Source: Candidatus Daviesbacteria bacterium
GTDB taxonomy: Bacteria > Patescibacteria > Microgenomatia > Daviesbacterales > UBA10151
Direction: 5' to 3'
Assembly (NCBI GenBank): GCA_016187025.1
Contig: JACPKM010000001.1
Location: 310,001-374,000, forward strand
DNA: 64,000 nucleotides
This document shows, piece by piece, positions 33,475 through 41,993 of this stretch. The position numbers and the translations under genes are program-made. Each line of letters starts with the position of its first letter. Position 1 is the first letter of the stretch. Below the pieces are notes generated by a model, which searched no databases, was not told the DNA's origin, and was given only the letters and a program-made list of their open reading frames with translations.

Positions 33475-34461
33475 ATGAGTAATATAACTATAAAAGTAAA
33501 TAGGTTGAAAAAATATTATCAGGTTCACCAGAAAGAACCGGGTTTGAGCGGGTCAATAAAGTCTCTATTTTACAGAAAATATTTTGATGTTAAAGCAGTT
33601 GATGATATCTCTTTTGAGATAAAGGAGGGTGAGCTGGTAGGATTTATTGGTCCAAACGGAGCAGGAAAAACAACCACATTAAAAGTTTTATCTGGACTTT
33701 TATATCCTACATCTGGTGAGATACGGGTTTTAGGTTTTGAGCCTTTTAAAAGACAGCCAGAATTCCAGAAACAATTCTCCTTGGTTATGGGGCAAAAAAA
33801 CCAATTATGGTGGGATTTGCCAGCATGGGAAAGTTTTATTCTCAACAAAGAAATTTATGAAGTTTCTGAGGATAAGTTCCAAAATACTGTTAGTAAGCTT
33901 TCAGAGATGCTTGAGGTAGAAGATATTTTAAAAATCCAAGTAAGAAAGCTATCTTTAGGACAGAGAATGAAATGTGAGTTGATTGCAGCACTGCTACATT
34001 CTCCTAAGGTTTTATTTTTGGATGAACCTACAATTGGGCTTGATGTTGTAGCCCAGAAAAGTATGAGAGATTTTATCAAAGAATACAATCAAGAATTTAA
34101 TGCAACTATAATTTTAACTTCTCATTATATGATTGATGTGCAGCAACTGGCCAAAAGGGTAATTATTATTGATAAGGGAATTATTCTCTATGATGGACTA
34201 TTGGAAGATATTGTTAAAAAATTTGCACCCCATAAAGTTATTAAAGTGAGTTTCAGAAGAAAAACCGAGCCGGATGAACTAAAAAAAATTGGCGAAGTTA
34301 AAGAATCTAATGATCTTTCAGCCGTTATAGAGGTTTCTTCTAAAGAGGTGGCAAAGAAGGCAGAGCAACTACTTGATAAGTTCCCAGTTGAGGATTTAAC
34401 AATTGAAGATCCAGCCATAGAAGATATTATCCGCCAAGTATTTAGCAAAGCTACTGCTTGA
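33475..34461 (+). CDS. ABC transporter ATP-binding protein
   Basis: The 328-residue ATPase has Walker A GPNGAGKT (near residues 61-68), the Q-loop region FSLVMGQKNQLWWDLPAWES, signature LSLGQRMKCE (LSGGQ variant), Walker B VLFLDEPTIGLD and the H-loop TSHYMIDV. A C-terminal extension of about 80 residues (KVIKVSFRRKTEPDELKKIG on) is typical of ABC-2 drug/polysaccharide exporters. It is the only ATPase for four permeases, so it probably serves both pairs. Its last bases carry the -35 of the TrpR-like gene. Confidence 0.92.
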   Translation: MSNITIKVNRLKKYYQVHQKEPGLSGSIKSLFYRKYFDVKAVDDISFEIKEGELVGFIGPNGAGKTTTLKVLSGLLYPTSGEIRVLGFEPFKRQPEFQKQFSLVMGQKNQLWWDLPAWESFILNKEIYEVSEDKFQNTVSKLSEMLEVEDILKIQVRKLSLGQRMKCELIAALLHSPKVLFLDEPTIGLDVVAQKSMRDFIKEYNQEFNATIILTSHYMIDVQQLAKRVIIIDKGIILYDGLLEDIVKKFAPHKVIKVSFRRKTEPDELKKIGEVKESNDLSAVIEVSSKEVAKKAEQLLDKFPVEDLTIEDPAIEDIIRQVFSKATA

Positions 34462-34487
34462 CTCGTCTTCCCTACCTGGGTTACTAT
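34458..34487 (+). promoter_or_regulatory. Candidate promoter of the TrpR-like gene with operator palindrome
   Basis: TTGACT (34458-34463), an 18-base spacer and TACTAT (34482-34487). ATGTATCCATACAT (34486-34499) overlaps the -10 and the predicted start, the position of a repressor operator, and matches 21898-21911 upstream of recA. Confidence 0.5.
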
Positions 34488-34499
34488 GTATCCATACAT

Positions 34500-34784
34500 A
34501 TGTCCAAACCTAAGATAGATAAGAATATAAATGTTCCAGATCATGTATTAAAAGACTTGCTCACCTCTTCTGAGATTAGGATGTTAAAAAACCGCTGGCA
34601 AATTATTAATTTACTAAGCGAGGGATTAACTATAAGAGAGATAGCCCAGCAAGTGAAGGTTGGTACAGATACGGTGGTAAGAACTGCAAAGATGATACAA
34701 AATAGAGATATAAACAGCAAAATTAGCGAAGACAAAAAAGCTAAACTACCCACCTCTTGGATTTTTGGAAAATCAGATGAATAA
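34500..34784 (+). CDS. TrpR/YerC-like HTH regulator
   Basis: The 94-residue all-helical protein matches the TrpR superfamily (YerC/YecD type): LLTSSEIRMLKNRWQIINLL followed by the helix-turn-helix EGLTIREIAQQVKVGTDTVV. YerC-type proteins lack a settled ligand. The start is ATG 34500, which lies directly after the palindrome; the frame is open 14 codons further upstream, but that part holds the promoter. It is placed between the ATPase and pair-2 permeases, so it may control the transporter genes or itself. Confidence 0.8.
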   Translation: MSKPKIDKNINVPDHVLKDLLTSSEIRMLKNRWQIINLLSEGLTIREIAQQVKVGTDTVVRTAKMIQNRDINSKISEDKKAKLPTSWIFGKSDE

Positions 34785-34814
34785 GGACCTAAAGGTTCTT
34801 ACGACCTGCGGTCT

Positions 34815-34829
34815 TAAGGACCTGCTTCG
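34815..34829 (-). repeat. Dispersed intergenic repeat, copy 2 (inverted copy of 1923-1937)
   Basis: Exact 15-base reverse complement of 1923-1937. It lies in the 75-base spacer before the pair-2 permeases, next to nested hairpins such as AAGGACCT/AGGTTCTT (about 34784-34801) and GACC-TGC-GGTC (about 34803-34813). Confidence 0.55.
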
Positions 34830-34859
34830 ATCGCAGAACAAGTTTGTTTTAGGTGATTT

Positions 34860-35672
34860 ATGTTGTTATCTTTAAGTATCGGCAAATATTGGGCAATTTT
34901 TAAAGTAAGCTGGGAAAACGGTTTAGTATACCGGGTTAATTTTTTGGTTTGGAGAATTCGTTCTATACTAGGCTTGTTGCTCGTTTATTTTATTTGGTGG
35001 ACTACCTTTCAAAACCAAGATGAGGTTTTTGGATACTCCAGAGCTTCGATGCTAACCTATATTATGGTAGCAGCAATTATTAGGGCTGTCATCTTATCTT
35101 CTAGAGTAATGGATGTTTCCACTCACATAAATGAAGGATATGTAGTGAATTTTTTAGTGAAACCACTCAATTTCATCTCATTTTATTTTGCTAGAGATTT
35201 GGCTGATAAATTAATGAATATTGCTTTGGTAATTGTTGAAATATTACTTCTTGTATTGGTGCTCAAGCCGCCCCTTGTATTTCAAACAGACCCGCTAATA
35301 CTGTCATTTGTTGCCCTGGCCATTATATTGGGGATAGTACTTTATTTTCTTTTTGCTTTTATCGTCAGTTTACTGGCTTTTTGGCTGGAAAACACATGGG
35401 GTTCATTTTTTTTAGTGTTCGTTTTTCTGGAGTCTTTAGGAGGAGGCATTTTCCCAATAGATATACTACCTAAAACCATTGCCAATATCTTACTTGCTAC
35501 ACCATTTCCTTACTTTATTTATTTTCCCTCAAAAATTTATACAGGTACTATGGAATATTCCCAAATAATTCAAGGATTTATTGTACTCTCGATTTGGTTG
35601 TTTGGACTATGGTTGGTGGCGCAAAGAGTTTTAAGCGCAGGGCTCAAAAAGTATACTGCATTTGGTTACTAA
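34860..35672 (+). CDS. ABC-2 type permease (pair 2, subunit A)
   Basis: A 270-residue, six-helix permease, paralogue of the 31798 product by its N terminus (SIGKYWAIFKVSWENGLVYR), the cytoplasmic VVNFLVKPLNFISFYFARDL and the ending KKYTAFGY. It is followed after 3 bases by its partner. No second ATPase gene is adjacent, so it should use the 33475 ATPase. Confidence 0.82.
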   Translation: MLLSLSIGKYWAIFKVSWENGLVYRVNFLVWRIRSILGLLLVYFIWWTTFQNQDEVFGYSRASMLTYIMVAAIIRAVILSSRVMDVSTHINEGYVVNFLVKPLNFISFYFARDLADKLMNIALVIVEILLLVLVLKPPLVFQTDPLILSFVALAIILGIVLYFLFAFIVSLLAFWLENTWGSFFLVFVFLESLGGGIFPIDILPKTIANILLATPFPYFIYFPSKIYTGTMEYSQIIQGFIVLSIWLFGLWLVAQRVLSAGLKKYTAFGY

Positions 35673-35675
35673 ACT

Positions 35676-36461
35676 ATGTTGAAAAAATATTTTAAAGTCT
35701 GGTTGATTTTTGCCATTAATTCTTTTCAAACGCAGCTAAATTTAAGGTGGACAATGCTGGTTTTTTTAATAGGAAAGATGATTCGTTTTGCAATGTTTGC
35801 CTTTTTTGTGTTTATCTTACTAAGTAATACTAAAGCTCTAGCAGGATATAACCTTAACGAAACCCTTCTATTTTATTTGTCTTTTAACCTTGTGGATATG
35901 CTTTCACAGCTTATTTTTAGAGAGGTTTATAGATTCAGATACGCCGTAGTCACAGGAACTTTTGATTTTTATCTTATTAAGCCTTATAACCCGCTTTTTA
36001 GGGCATTAACTTCCGGACCGGATTTGATTGATCTGGTGACTCTTGTTCCTCTGCTTGGAGCCATAGTTTATCTGTTCAATCAACTGCCTCAAATAACAGC
36101 TTTGAGCATTTTTGTTTATATTTTCCTAATCTTTACTGCATTGATTATCGCTACTTCATTTCATATTTTGGTATTATCTCTTGCCATACTGACAACTGAA
36201 ATAGACAGTGCAATACTTATGTATCGGGATATTGCAGGTATGGGTAGGTTTCCGGTTGATATTTATAAAGAACCCTTCAGGAGCGTATTAACTTTTTTAA
36301 TTCCGGTGGGTATCATGATGTCTTTTCCGGTTAAGGCTGTTTTAGGAATTCTCTCTGTTACAAACATTGCCTATTCCTTAATTTTTTCTATCACTCTATT
36401 TTATTTTTCTCTTTTGGTATGGAATTTTGCCCTGCGGAGATACTCTTCTGCAAGTAGTTAA
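35676..36461 (+). CDS. ABC-2 type permease (pair 2, subunit B)
   Basis: A 261-residue, six-helix permease, paralogue of the 32598 product (FDFYLIKPYNPLFRALTSGP; ending LRRYSSASS). The last 4 bases overlap the convergent mannosyltransferase gene. All four permeases end in a Tyr-x-x-x-(Gly/Ser)-(Ser/Tyr) tag, supporting common descent and perhaps a contact with the shared ATPase. Confidence 0.82.
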   Translation: MLKKYFKVWLIFAINSFQTQLNLRWTMLVFLIGKMIRFAMFAFFVFILLSNTKALAGYNLNETLLFYLSFNLVDMLSQLIFREVYRFRYAVVTGTFDFYLIKPYNPLFRALTSGPDLIDLVTLVPLLGAIVYLFNQLPQITALSIFVYIFLIFTALIIATSFHILVLSLAILTTEIDSAILMYRDIAGMGRFPVDIYKEPFRSVLTFLIPVGIMMSFPVKAVLGILSVTNIAYSLIFSITLFYFSLLVWNFALRRYSSASS

Positions 36462-37663
36462 AAAGGATTAGAAGACAAATTAGTAGAAAAAAACAGGTTA
36501 ATATAATTTTTTGGTAAAAATACTCCTGTCAGATAAGGATAAATCAGCAAAAAACTCAAGGAGATAAGTACTAATAGTAAAACTACCAGCTTAAATGTTT
36601 TATTATCTTCCCAGTTTCTTCCTAGCTGATAACCTAAGGCAAGAGATAAAAATGGGGTGCAGGGAGCAAAATGATACAAAAACATAATTCTTGGAGAAAA
36701 TGCCCATGGCAGTAAAAAGACTAGAAAGCCTAAAACAGGAATAAAGAGATTAAACGATTTTTTCTTAATGGATTCAAAAAGAGTAAGGATCAAAGCAATA
36801 GATCCACTCCAAAAAAGTAAGGGATTTCCAGATGCAAAAATATTGGCCATCTGATCCTCTTTATATTCTACAAAATACCAAACAGGGTATAAGTTTAAAG
36901 GCCATGACCACCAGGCAGATGTGTAACTATGCGTAGCCTTGAGTCCTGTATGATACCACCATATTTGCTGCTGGAGCTGGATAAATTGGTCAAAGCTGTG
37001 ACCTAGTAAAAAAAATGGAATATAGCTTGCTAGGTATACCAGAGGTGGAATAATTAAAAACGGCAGGAAATTTAAAATTTTCCTCTCTTTGACTAAAAAT
37101 AAAAAAATTAAAGGAAGGGTATAAAGGGCAGACCATTTACTAGCCAAAGATAGCCCTAAAAAAATTGCAGATAAAATTAAGCTTTTTCTTAAAAAGAAAT
37201 AGATACAAGCCAGCATAAAAGTAACAAAATACATATCATTCATCCCTGTTCGGGACTGAACGAAGTTTAGCCCATCCAAAGAAAATAAAAACGCAGCTAT
37301 CAAAGCTATAATTTCTTTGTGAAATATTTTTTTGGCTAGGGCATATACCAGCAAAACAGCTAAAACCCCCAATAGTGCACCAGGAAATCTCCAAGCCCAG
37401 GAGTCCATGGAGCCAAAAATGATCATAGACAAGGCCATGATTTCTTTTGCCAGTGGTGGATGCGTCCACTCATAAGCTACTCCTGAAGGAGGTGTATTCC
37501 ACCATTCCCAAGCTTTTGGATTATTTAGGGCATATTCTTTTGCGGTGAAAGCATGATAAACCTCATCGAAAACGTATCCTTTAGGATAATCCAGTCTATA
37601 GAATCTCAGAAATGCAGTTAGCATTAATATTAAAATAATCAAATATTTGCTATAGAGCTTCAT
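36458..37663 (-). CDS. PMT-family (dolichyl-phosphate-mannose type) glycosyltransferase
   Basis: The 401-residue GT-C membrane enzyme has the PMT hallmarks: the first-loop acidic motif FDEVYHAFTAKEY (near residues 33-45), then EWTHPPLAKEIM, followed by SLDGLNFVQSRTGMNDMYFV. Such enzymes transfer mannose from a polyprenyl-phosphate donor to Ser/Thr of secreted proteins. The Thr/Ser-rich surface protein at 27073-31739 is a plausible local substrate, but that is inference. It is 3' overlapped with the permease gene and 9 bases downstream of the next GT-C gene, so probably co-transcribed with it. Confidence 0.88.
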   Translation of the reverse strand: MKLYSKYLIILILMLTAFLRFYRLDYPKGYVFDEVYHAFTAKEYALNNPKAWEWWNTPPSGVAYEWTHPPLAKEIMALSMIIFGSMDSWAWRFPGALLGVLAVLLVYALAKKIFHKEIIALIAAFLFSLDGLNFVQSRTGMNDMYFVTFMLACIYFFLRKSLILSAIFLGLSLASKWSALYTLPLIFLFLVKERKILNFLPFLIIPPLVYLASYIPFFLLGHSFDQFIQLQQQIWWYHTGLKATHSYTSAWWSWPLNLYPVWYFVEYKEDQMANIFASGNPLLFWSGSIALILTLFESIKKKSFNLFIPVLGFLVFLLPWAFSPRIMFLYHFAPCTPFLSLALGYQLGRNWEDNKTFKLVVLLLVLISLSFLLIYPYLTGVFLPKNYINLFFSTNLSSNPF

Positions 37664-37672
37664 AAAAATTTT

Positions 37673-38881
37673 TTATAGTTTATATTTATAATAAAAGAGT
37701 GCAATAAGAAAAACAGCAACTGATATTATAGATAAAGATTCAAAATTGTTTGCTAGGATTCTTGCTAAATCTGCTTGATAATTTAAGTTGTGATTAAAGT
37801 AATTATAGGGAAGGTACATATTTAAGAGAAATAGGAGTGAGACTATACAATAAATCAAAAGAAGGAATTTGGATTTCAAAATCGATGCTCCTAACAGAAA
37901 AAAAGCAAAGAATGGAAACAAATATCTTTCGTGAATTCGGGTTAAGAAGATGAAGAAAGCATACAAAGATAACGCTACTGTTAAATAAATGTAAGGAATT
38001 TTAAAAATTGCATTATTTAGTTTGATAAAAAATATTACGACATAACTTACTATTAATAGAATAATTCCCCAAAAAAGAAGTGGGATATTCAAAAAGATGA
38101 CTAAGTCGTTTTTCCAATTGCCAAAAACTCCCCAGAAGTTAAAGGCAAAGCAAGTGGTGCAGTTAAATAGCTCAAGTGATCGTGTATTAGTATGGATTAA
38201 ACCATAAAAGGGATTTGTTGGGAAAAATGGGAAATAAATTATGGTAACGGTAATAATAAAATACAAAATTGTTTTTATCCATCTTAAAAATTTATGGTGG
38301 GTTACAATTATTATTAATAATGCTGGACCAAAAGCAATAGCCTGAGGTTTTAAAGTTAGGGCTACGGCAAAGGGTACTATAGAAAGTTCTGGGTTGTTTC
38401 TGAATAGTAGGATATAGCTGGATAACACCAGAAATAGCGTTGCCAGACCATCATATTGTCCCCAAATAGATGTATTAAAAAACACAGCTGGGTTAAAAAC
38501 ATAAAAGATAAATCCCAATATTCCCCACCCATTCCCTAATCTCTTTTTGACAATAAGATAGATAAAAATACCAGTCAGTATATCTGCTAGATTAGATGGA
38601 AATTTTAGCAATAAATCATAGTCTTTCGAAAAAAAAGATAAGCTAGGGAATAAAATAGTCTTAACTAATCCAATAAACCATAAAACATAGAAAAATCCTA
38701 TTGGATTATTGGTAAAAAAATCCCGGTAATAGAAATTTTGAGGCCCAAATTCGACCAATTTAGCACTCCAAAACCTAAAAGCACTCTCATCTCCTTCAAA
38801 AGAAGGAAGGAAAGATAGCAGAATACGGAATATAAAAGATATTATTATAATTAATATTATTTTTGAACTGATTTTATTCAT
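37673..38881 (-). CDS. GT-C family membrane glycosyltransferase (Gpi18/ALG6-like)
   Basis: The 402-residue protein has about ten helices. The motifs LPSFEGDESAFRFWS in the first loop, IWGQYDGLATLFLVLSSYIL and ALTLKPQAIAFGPALLIIIV resemble COG5542 Gpi18-like and ALG6/8-type enzymes that use lipid-linked sugars. Donor and acceptor are unknown. It lies between two other GT-C genes on the same strand, suggesting a small protein- or lipid-glycosylation locus. Confidence 0.78.
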   Translation of the reverse strand: MNKISSKIILIIIISFIFRILLSFLPSFEGDESAFRFWSAKLVEFGPQNFYYRDFFTNNPIGFFYVLWFIGLVKTILFPSLSFFSKDYDLLLKFPSNLADILTGIFIYLIVKKRLGNGWGILGFIFYVFNPAVFFNTSIWGQYDGLATLFLVLSSYILLFRNNPELSIVPFAVALTLKPQAIAFGPALLIIIVTHHKFLRWIKTILYFIITVTIIYFPFFPTNPFYGLIHTNTRSLELFNCTTCFAFNFWGVFGNWKNDLVIFLNIPLLFWGIILLIVSYVVIFFIKLNNAIFKIPYIYLTVALSLYAFFIFLTRIHERYLFPFFAFFLLGASILKSKFLLLIYCIVSLLFLLNMYLPYNYFNHNLNYQADLARILANNFESLSIISVAVFLIALFYYKYKL

Positions 38882-38911
38882 CGTCGTAGATATAATCTGT
38901 CTAATAAAAAT

Positions 38912-39979
38912 CTAAAATGCCCATCTCCCTGAGACATAAAGAAAAGTTAAATAAACCAGCAAAGTTAATGATGTGATACTTATTAGTACAAAAAATAGTC
39001 TTTTTTTGATAAGCCCAAGTAAAATAAAAATTGGAAATAGTATAAGACTGTAACGGGGTACGCTTAGTATAAAATTTGTTGAAGTGAATAGAAATAAGTT
39101 AATTAACATGTATACGGAGTAGGATTTTCTTAGGTATAAAAATGACGCTATGGTAAAAATGGTTACAATGAGTATTGAAATAATTTCTGAAAGGTATATA
39201 TAAAAATTCGCCTGAGAGACAAAAGAAAAGGTATTAAGCAAATTATAGACACCTACCCAGGGCCAATCTAGATGTTTAAACCAATTATACGATAAGGGTT
39301 TTGTAAAATAAAACAGATCTCCAAAGATAAAATAATTAATCATCAAATAGAAAATAAAACCCAAAGTAGTAAGAAAAACAGCGGTAATCTTTCCTAAAAT
39401 AGTTTTTGCTTCAATGAAGAGAGAGGGTATAAGCAATAAGCCATTGATTCTTGTTAACGAAGCAAGTAAGCCTGTTGCACCAGCGTATAAATAATTATCT
39501 TTTCTTATTAAATAAATACTGGTGATTGATAAAGTTAAAAATAATGATTCTGTGTAAGGGGCTTGTAAAAAATAACTAGTGGGAAAAATATTCATAAACC
39601 ATACAGCCTTAAGAGAAGTAGATTTATTAAAATCAAGCAAGGAGAGTTCAAATAAAAGTATGGATGCAAAGACGGAAAAAAGTGTTGAAACAAGTAGAGA
39701 TGATAGCTCAAAATTGCCAAGTAATATATTTGTGAATTTGATAAATAATGGATAAAGAGGGTAAAAAACGATCCAAAGCGACTGTTCTCCTGTTGGCTGA
39801 TACCAATTTCTTGCTAGATCTAAATAATGTGGAGCATCCCATCTTAACCATAAATTAAGAAGGCTAGTATGTTGCTCTGTTCCCACAAAAGTAGAAAAAA
39901 TAAATAAAAGAGTTCTAATTGAGAGAGTAATAATTAGGATTTCTTTATATCTTCTGAATGCTTTGGTAATATTCCTCAT
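38912..39979 (-). CDS. PIG-V-like GT-C mannosyltransferase
   Basis: The 355-residue membrane protein starts at ATG 39979; the longer frame would run through the promoter and miaA antisense. The first-loop signature RWDAPHYLDLARNWYQPTGE with later VFYPLYPLFIKFTNILLGNF and PTSYFLQAPYTESLFLTLSI is that of the PIG-V/GPI mannosyltransferase II family (GT76). In bacteria these act on unknown lipid-linked or protein glycans. TATAAT on the minus strand at 39992-39987 predicts a start at or next to the ATG. Confidence 0.85.
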   Translation of the reverse strand: MRNITKAFRRYKEILIITLSIRTLLFIFSTFVGTEQHTSLLNLWLRWDAPHYLDLARNWYQPTGEQSLWIVFYPLYPLFIKFTNILLGNFELSSLLVSTLFSVFASILLFELSLLDFNKSTSLKAVWFMNIFPTSYFLQAPYTESLFLTLSITSIYLIRKDNYLYAGATGLLASLTRINGLLLIPSLFIEAKTILGKITAVFLTTLGFIFYLMINYFIFGDLFYFTKPLSYNWFKHLDWPWVGVYNLLNTFSFVSQANFYIYLSEIISILIVTIFTIASFLYLRKSYSVYMLINLFLFTSTNFILSVPRYSLILFPIFILLGLIKKRLFFVLISITSLTLLVYLTFLYVSGRWAF

Positions 39980-39991
39980 GAGTATTATTAT
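39963..39991 (+). promoter_or_regulatory. Candidate miaA promoter overlapping the divergent PIG-V-like promoter
   Basis: TTGGTA (39963-39968), a 17-base spacer and TATTAT (39986-39991), with the start near 39998, 16 bases before ATG 40014. The minus-strand TATAAT (39992-39987) uses the same bases, so the two -10 elements coincide. Confidence 0.5.
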
Positions 39992-40013
39992 ATTGAATAA
40001 TGCGCCATTTTCT

Positions 40014-40982
40014 ATGAAGGAATATACTAAAGTTTTAGTAATTTTAGGCCCTACTGCTACAGGCAAAACAGATCTAGCTTTAAATTTGGCAAAAAGATTT
40101 AATGGTGAGCTAGTTGCTTGTGATTCTAGACAAGTGTATAAGGGATTGGATATTGGAACAGGTAAGATGCCGGGTAGCAAAGCCAAAGTGGAAAAGTCTG
40201 ATAAATTTTGGAGAATTGATGGAGTGAGGGTTTGGATGTACGATGTGGCAGACCCGCAAATTCAGTATACAGTTGCAAACTATGTAAAAGATGCAAATAA
40301 GGTTATCAATGATCTACTAATGGCAAAAAAGACCCCCATAGTGGTTGGCGGAACAGGACTGTACCTAAGGGCTTTACTTGAAGGAATCCCCAATCTAGAT
40401 ATTCCAGTTGATTCCAAACTAAGAGAGCAGTTACAGGTTTTCACTAAAGAAAAACTGCAACAAAAATTAAAAACTTTATCTATGAAAAGATGGAAGCAAA
40501 TGAACGGATCCGACAGACAAAATCCTAGACGTCTACTCCGCTCTATTGAATTATTGCTTATGAATCCATACACAAACAAAGTTCAAAAACCCAAATTCAA
40601 AGCTCAAAAGTATAATCTTTTAAAGATTGGTTTGACTGCTCCGAGAGATGAATTATACAAACGTGTTGATTTACGTATTTTAAAACGCATTAAGGAAGGG
40701 ATGATAGAAGAAGCAGCAAAATTGCACAAAGAAGGGTTAAGTTTGACGAGAATGGAGAGCTTGGGACTGGAATACAACTGTCTGAGTAAGTATATTTCAG
40801 GTGAGGTTAAAACCAAAGAGGAGTTAATAAGTATGCTAAAAGGCAAGATACATGGATATGTAAGACGGCAGCTGACCTGGTTTAGTAAAGAAAAGGATGT
40901 TTTATGGTTTGATATTACAGGTGCAAATTTTTTAACTGGAGTAGAAAAAGAAGTTGAGCTCTGGTATCATCAGGGTGTATGA
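40014..40982 (+). CDS. miaA: tRNA dimethylallyltransferase
   Basis: MiaA isopentenylates A37 of tRNAs reading UNN codons. The 322 residues have the P-loop GPTATGKTDLA (near 12-22), DSRQVYKGLDIGTGK, GGTGLYLRALLEG and QNPRRLLRSIE. ATG 40014 is chosen because the promoter lies just upstream; in-frame ATG 39978 would fall inside it. Near the middle (PGSKAKVEKSDKFWRIDGVR) there is a short insertion compared with usual MiaA. A methylthiotransferase partner (MiaB) is not in the window. Confidence 0.95.
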   Translation: MKEYTKVLVILGPTATGKTDLALNLAKRFNGELVACDSRQVYKGLDIGTGKMPGSKAKVEKSDKFWRIDGVRVWMYDVADPQIQYTVANYVKDANKVINDLLMAKKTPIVVGGTGLYLRALLEGIPNLDIPVDSKLREQLQVFTKEKLQQKLKTLSMKRWKQMNGSDRQNPRRLLRSIELLLMNPYTNKVQKPKFKAQKYNLLKIGLTAPRDELYKRVDLRILKRIKEGMIEEAAKLHKEGLSLTRMESLGLEYNCLSKYISGEVKTKEELISMLKGKIHGYVRRQLTWFSKEKDVLWFDITGANFLTGVEKEVELWYHQGV

Positions 40983-41953
40983 GCCAAAAGGTTGATATTT
41001 CACACCGAACGATTGTTTTTATTGCTGTTTTCATTTTAGGACTTTGGTTAACAATTTTAATCCGTGATCTTTTGCTTTTGCTTTTTGTAGCGTTAATATT
41101 AATGTCAGCTTTATCGCCATTGGTAAATTTTTTGGCTAAATATAGGGTACCAAAAGCTCTGGGAATTGCGATTTCTTATGTTATCATAATTAGTCTTTTT
41201 GGTGGTATTATTGCCTCACTTCTGCCGCCAGTCATAGAAGAAAGCAGCAAGTTGTTTACTGCTCTTCCAAATGTGGTTAATCCTCTGCTAAATAACCTAA
41301 ATGTTGATAAAAATATTTTGCAATCTGAATTTGCAAATTTTTCTAAGAATTTAATAACTTTTCTGGTAGGTGCATTCGATAACTTTTTGACAATCACCTT
41401 TTTGCTGGTTTTAACTTTTTATTTACTGCTAGAAAAAGAGAAATTAGAAGATAGAATATCTGCACTGTTTGTAGGTAGAGAACAAAGGATTAAAAATATA
41501 ATAGTTCAATTGGAAGAAAAACTGGGAGCTTGGTTAAGAGGACAGGTTGTTTTAAGTGTAATCATTGGGTTGCTCTCATATATAGGGTTAACTCTACTTA
41601 ATATCCCTTATGCTTTACCTTTGGCACTTCTTGCAGGAATAATGGAGATTATTCCAGTTATTGGTCCTATTATTTCTGCAGTTCCAGCAATTGCTTTAGG
41701 TTTTACTATTTCTCCTTTGGTGGCAGCTGGAGCTGCGGCCACATACTTTATAATCCAACAGCTTGAAAATCACCTGATAGTTCCACAGGTTATGAAAAGG
41801 GCAGTAGGGCTAAACCCTTTGATTGTAATCTTGGCAATAGCCATTGGTGGGAGATTACTGGGTATTGCTGGTGCACTACTGGCCGTACCAATTGTTGTAG
41901 TGTTGCAGGTTGTAGTAATGGAAGTGATACAGTCTCAAAGAGTTGAAAAATAA
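40979..41953 (+). CDS. AI-2E family transporter-like membrane protein
   Basis: A 324-residue polytopic protein with the AI-2E/PerM layout: two N-terminal helices, a long amphipathic segment, and a C-terminal block with GILAIPIIGP-type sequence (here LAGIMEIIPVIGPIISAVPA) and QQLENHLIVPQVMKRAVGLN. The family exports quorum signals or acts in Na/Li-proton exchange in different bacteria, so no substrate is assigned. It overlaps miaA by 4 bases. Confidence 0.87.
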   Translation: MSQKVDISHRTIVFIAVFILGLWLTILIRDLLLLLFVALILMSALSPLVNFLAKYRVPKALGIAISYVIIISLFGGIIASLLPPVIEESSKLFTALPNVVNPLLNNLNVDKNILQSEFANFSKNLITFLVGAFDNFLTITFLLVLTFYLLLEKEKLEDRISALFVGREQRIKNIIVQLEEKLGAWLRGQVVLSVIIGLLSYIGLTLLNIPYALPLALLAGIMEIIPVIGPIISAVPAIALGFTISPLVAAGAAATYFIIQQLENHLIVPQVMKRAVGLNPLIVILAIAIGGRLLGIAGALLAVPIVVVLQVVVMEVIQSQRVEK

Positions 41954-41993
41954 ACCGGTGGACTGTTCTCCTTTGGAGAATAAAAAAAATTGT

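Noticed and set aside
39980..40186. N-terminal extension of the PIG-V-like protein
   Set aside because: It would run antisense through the start of miaA and both promoters; the membrane domain begins at ATG 39979.
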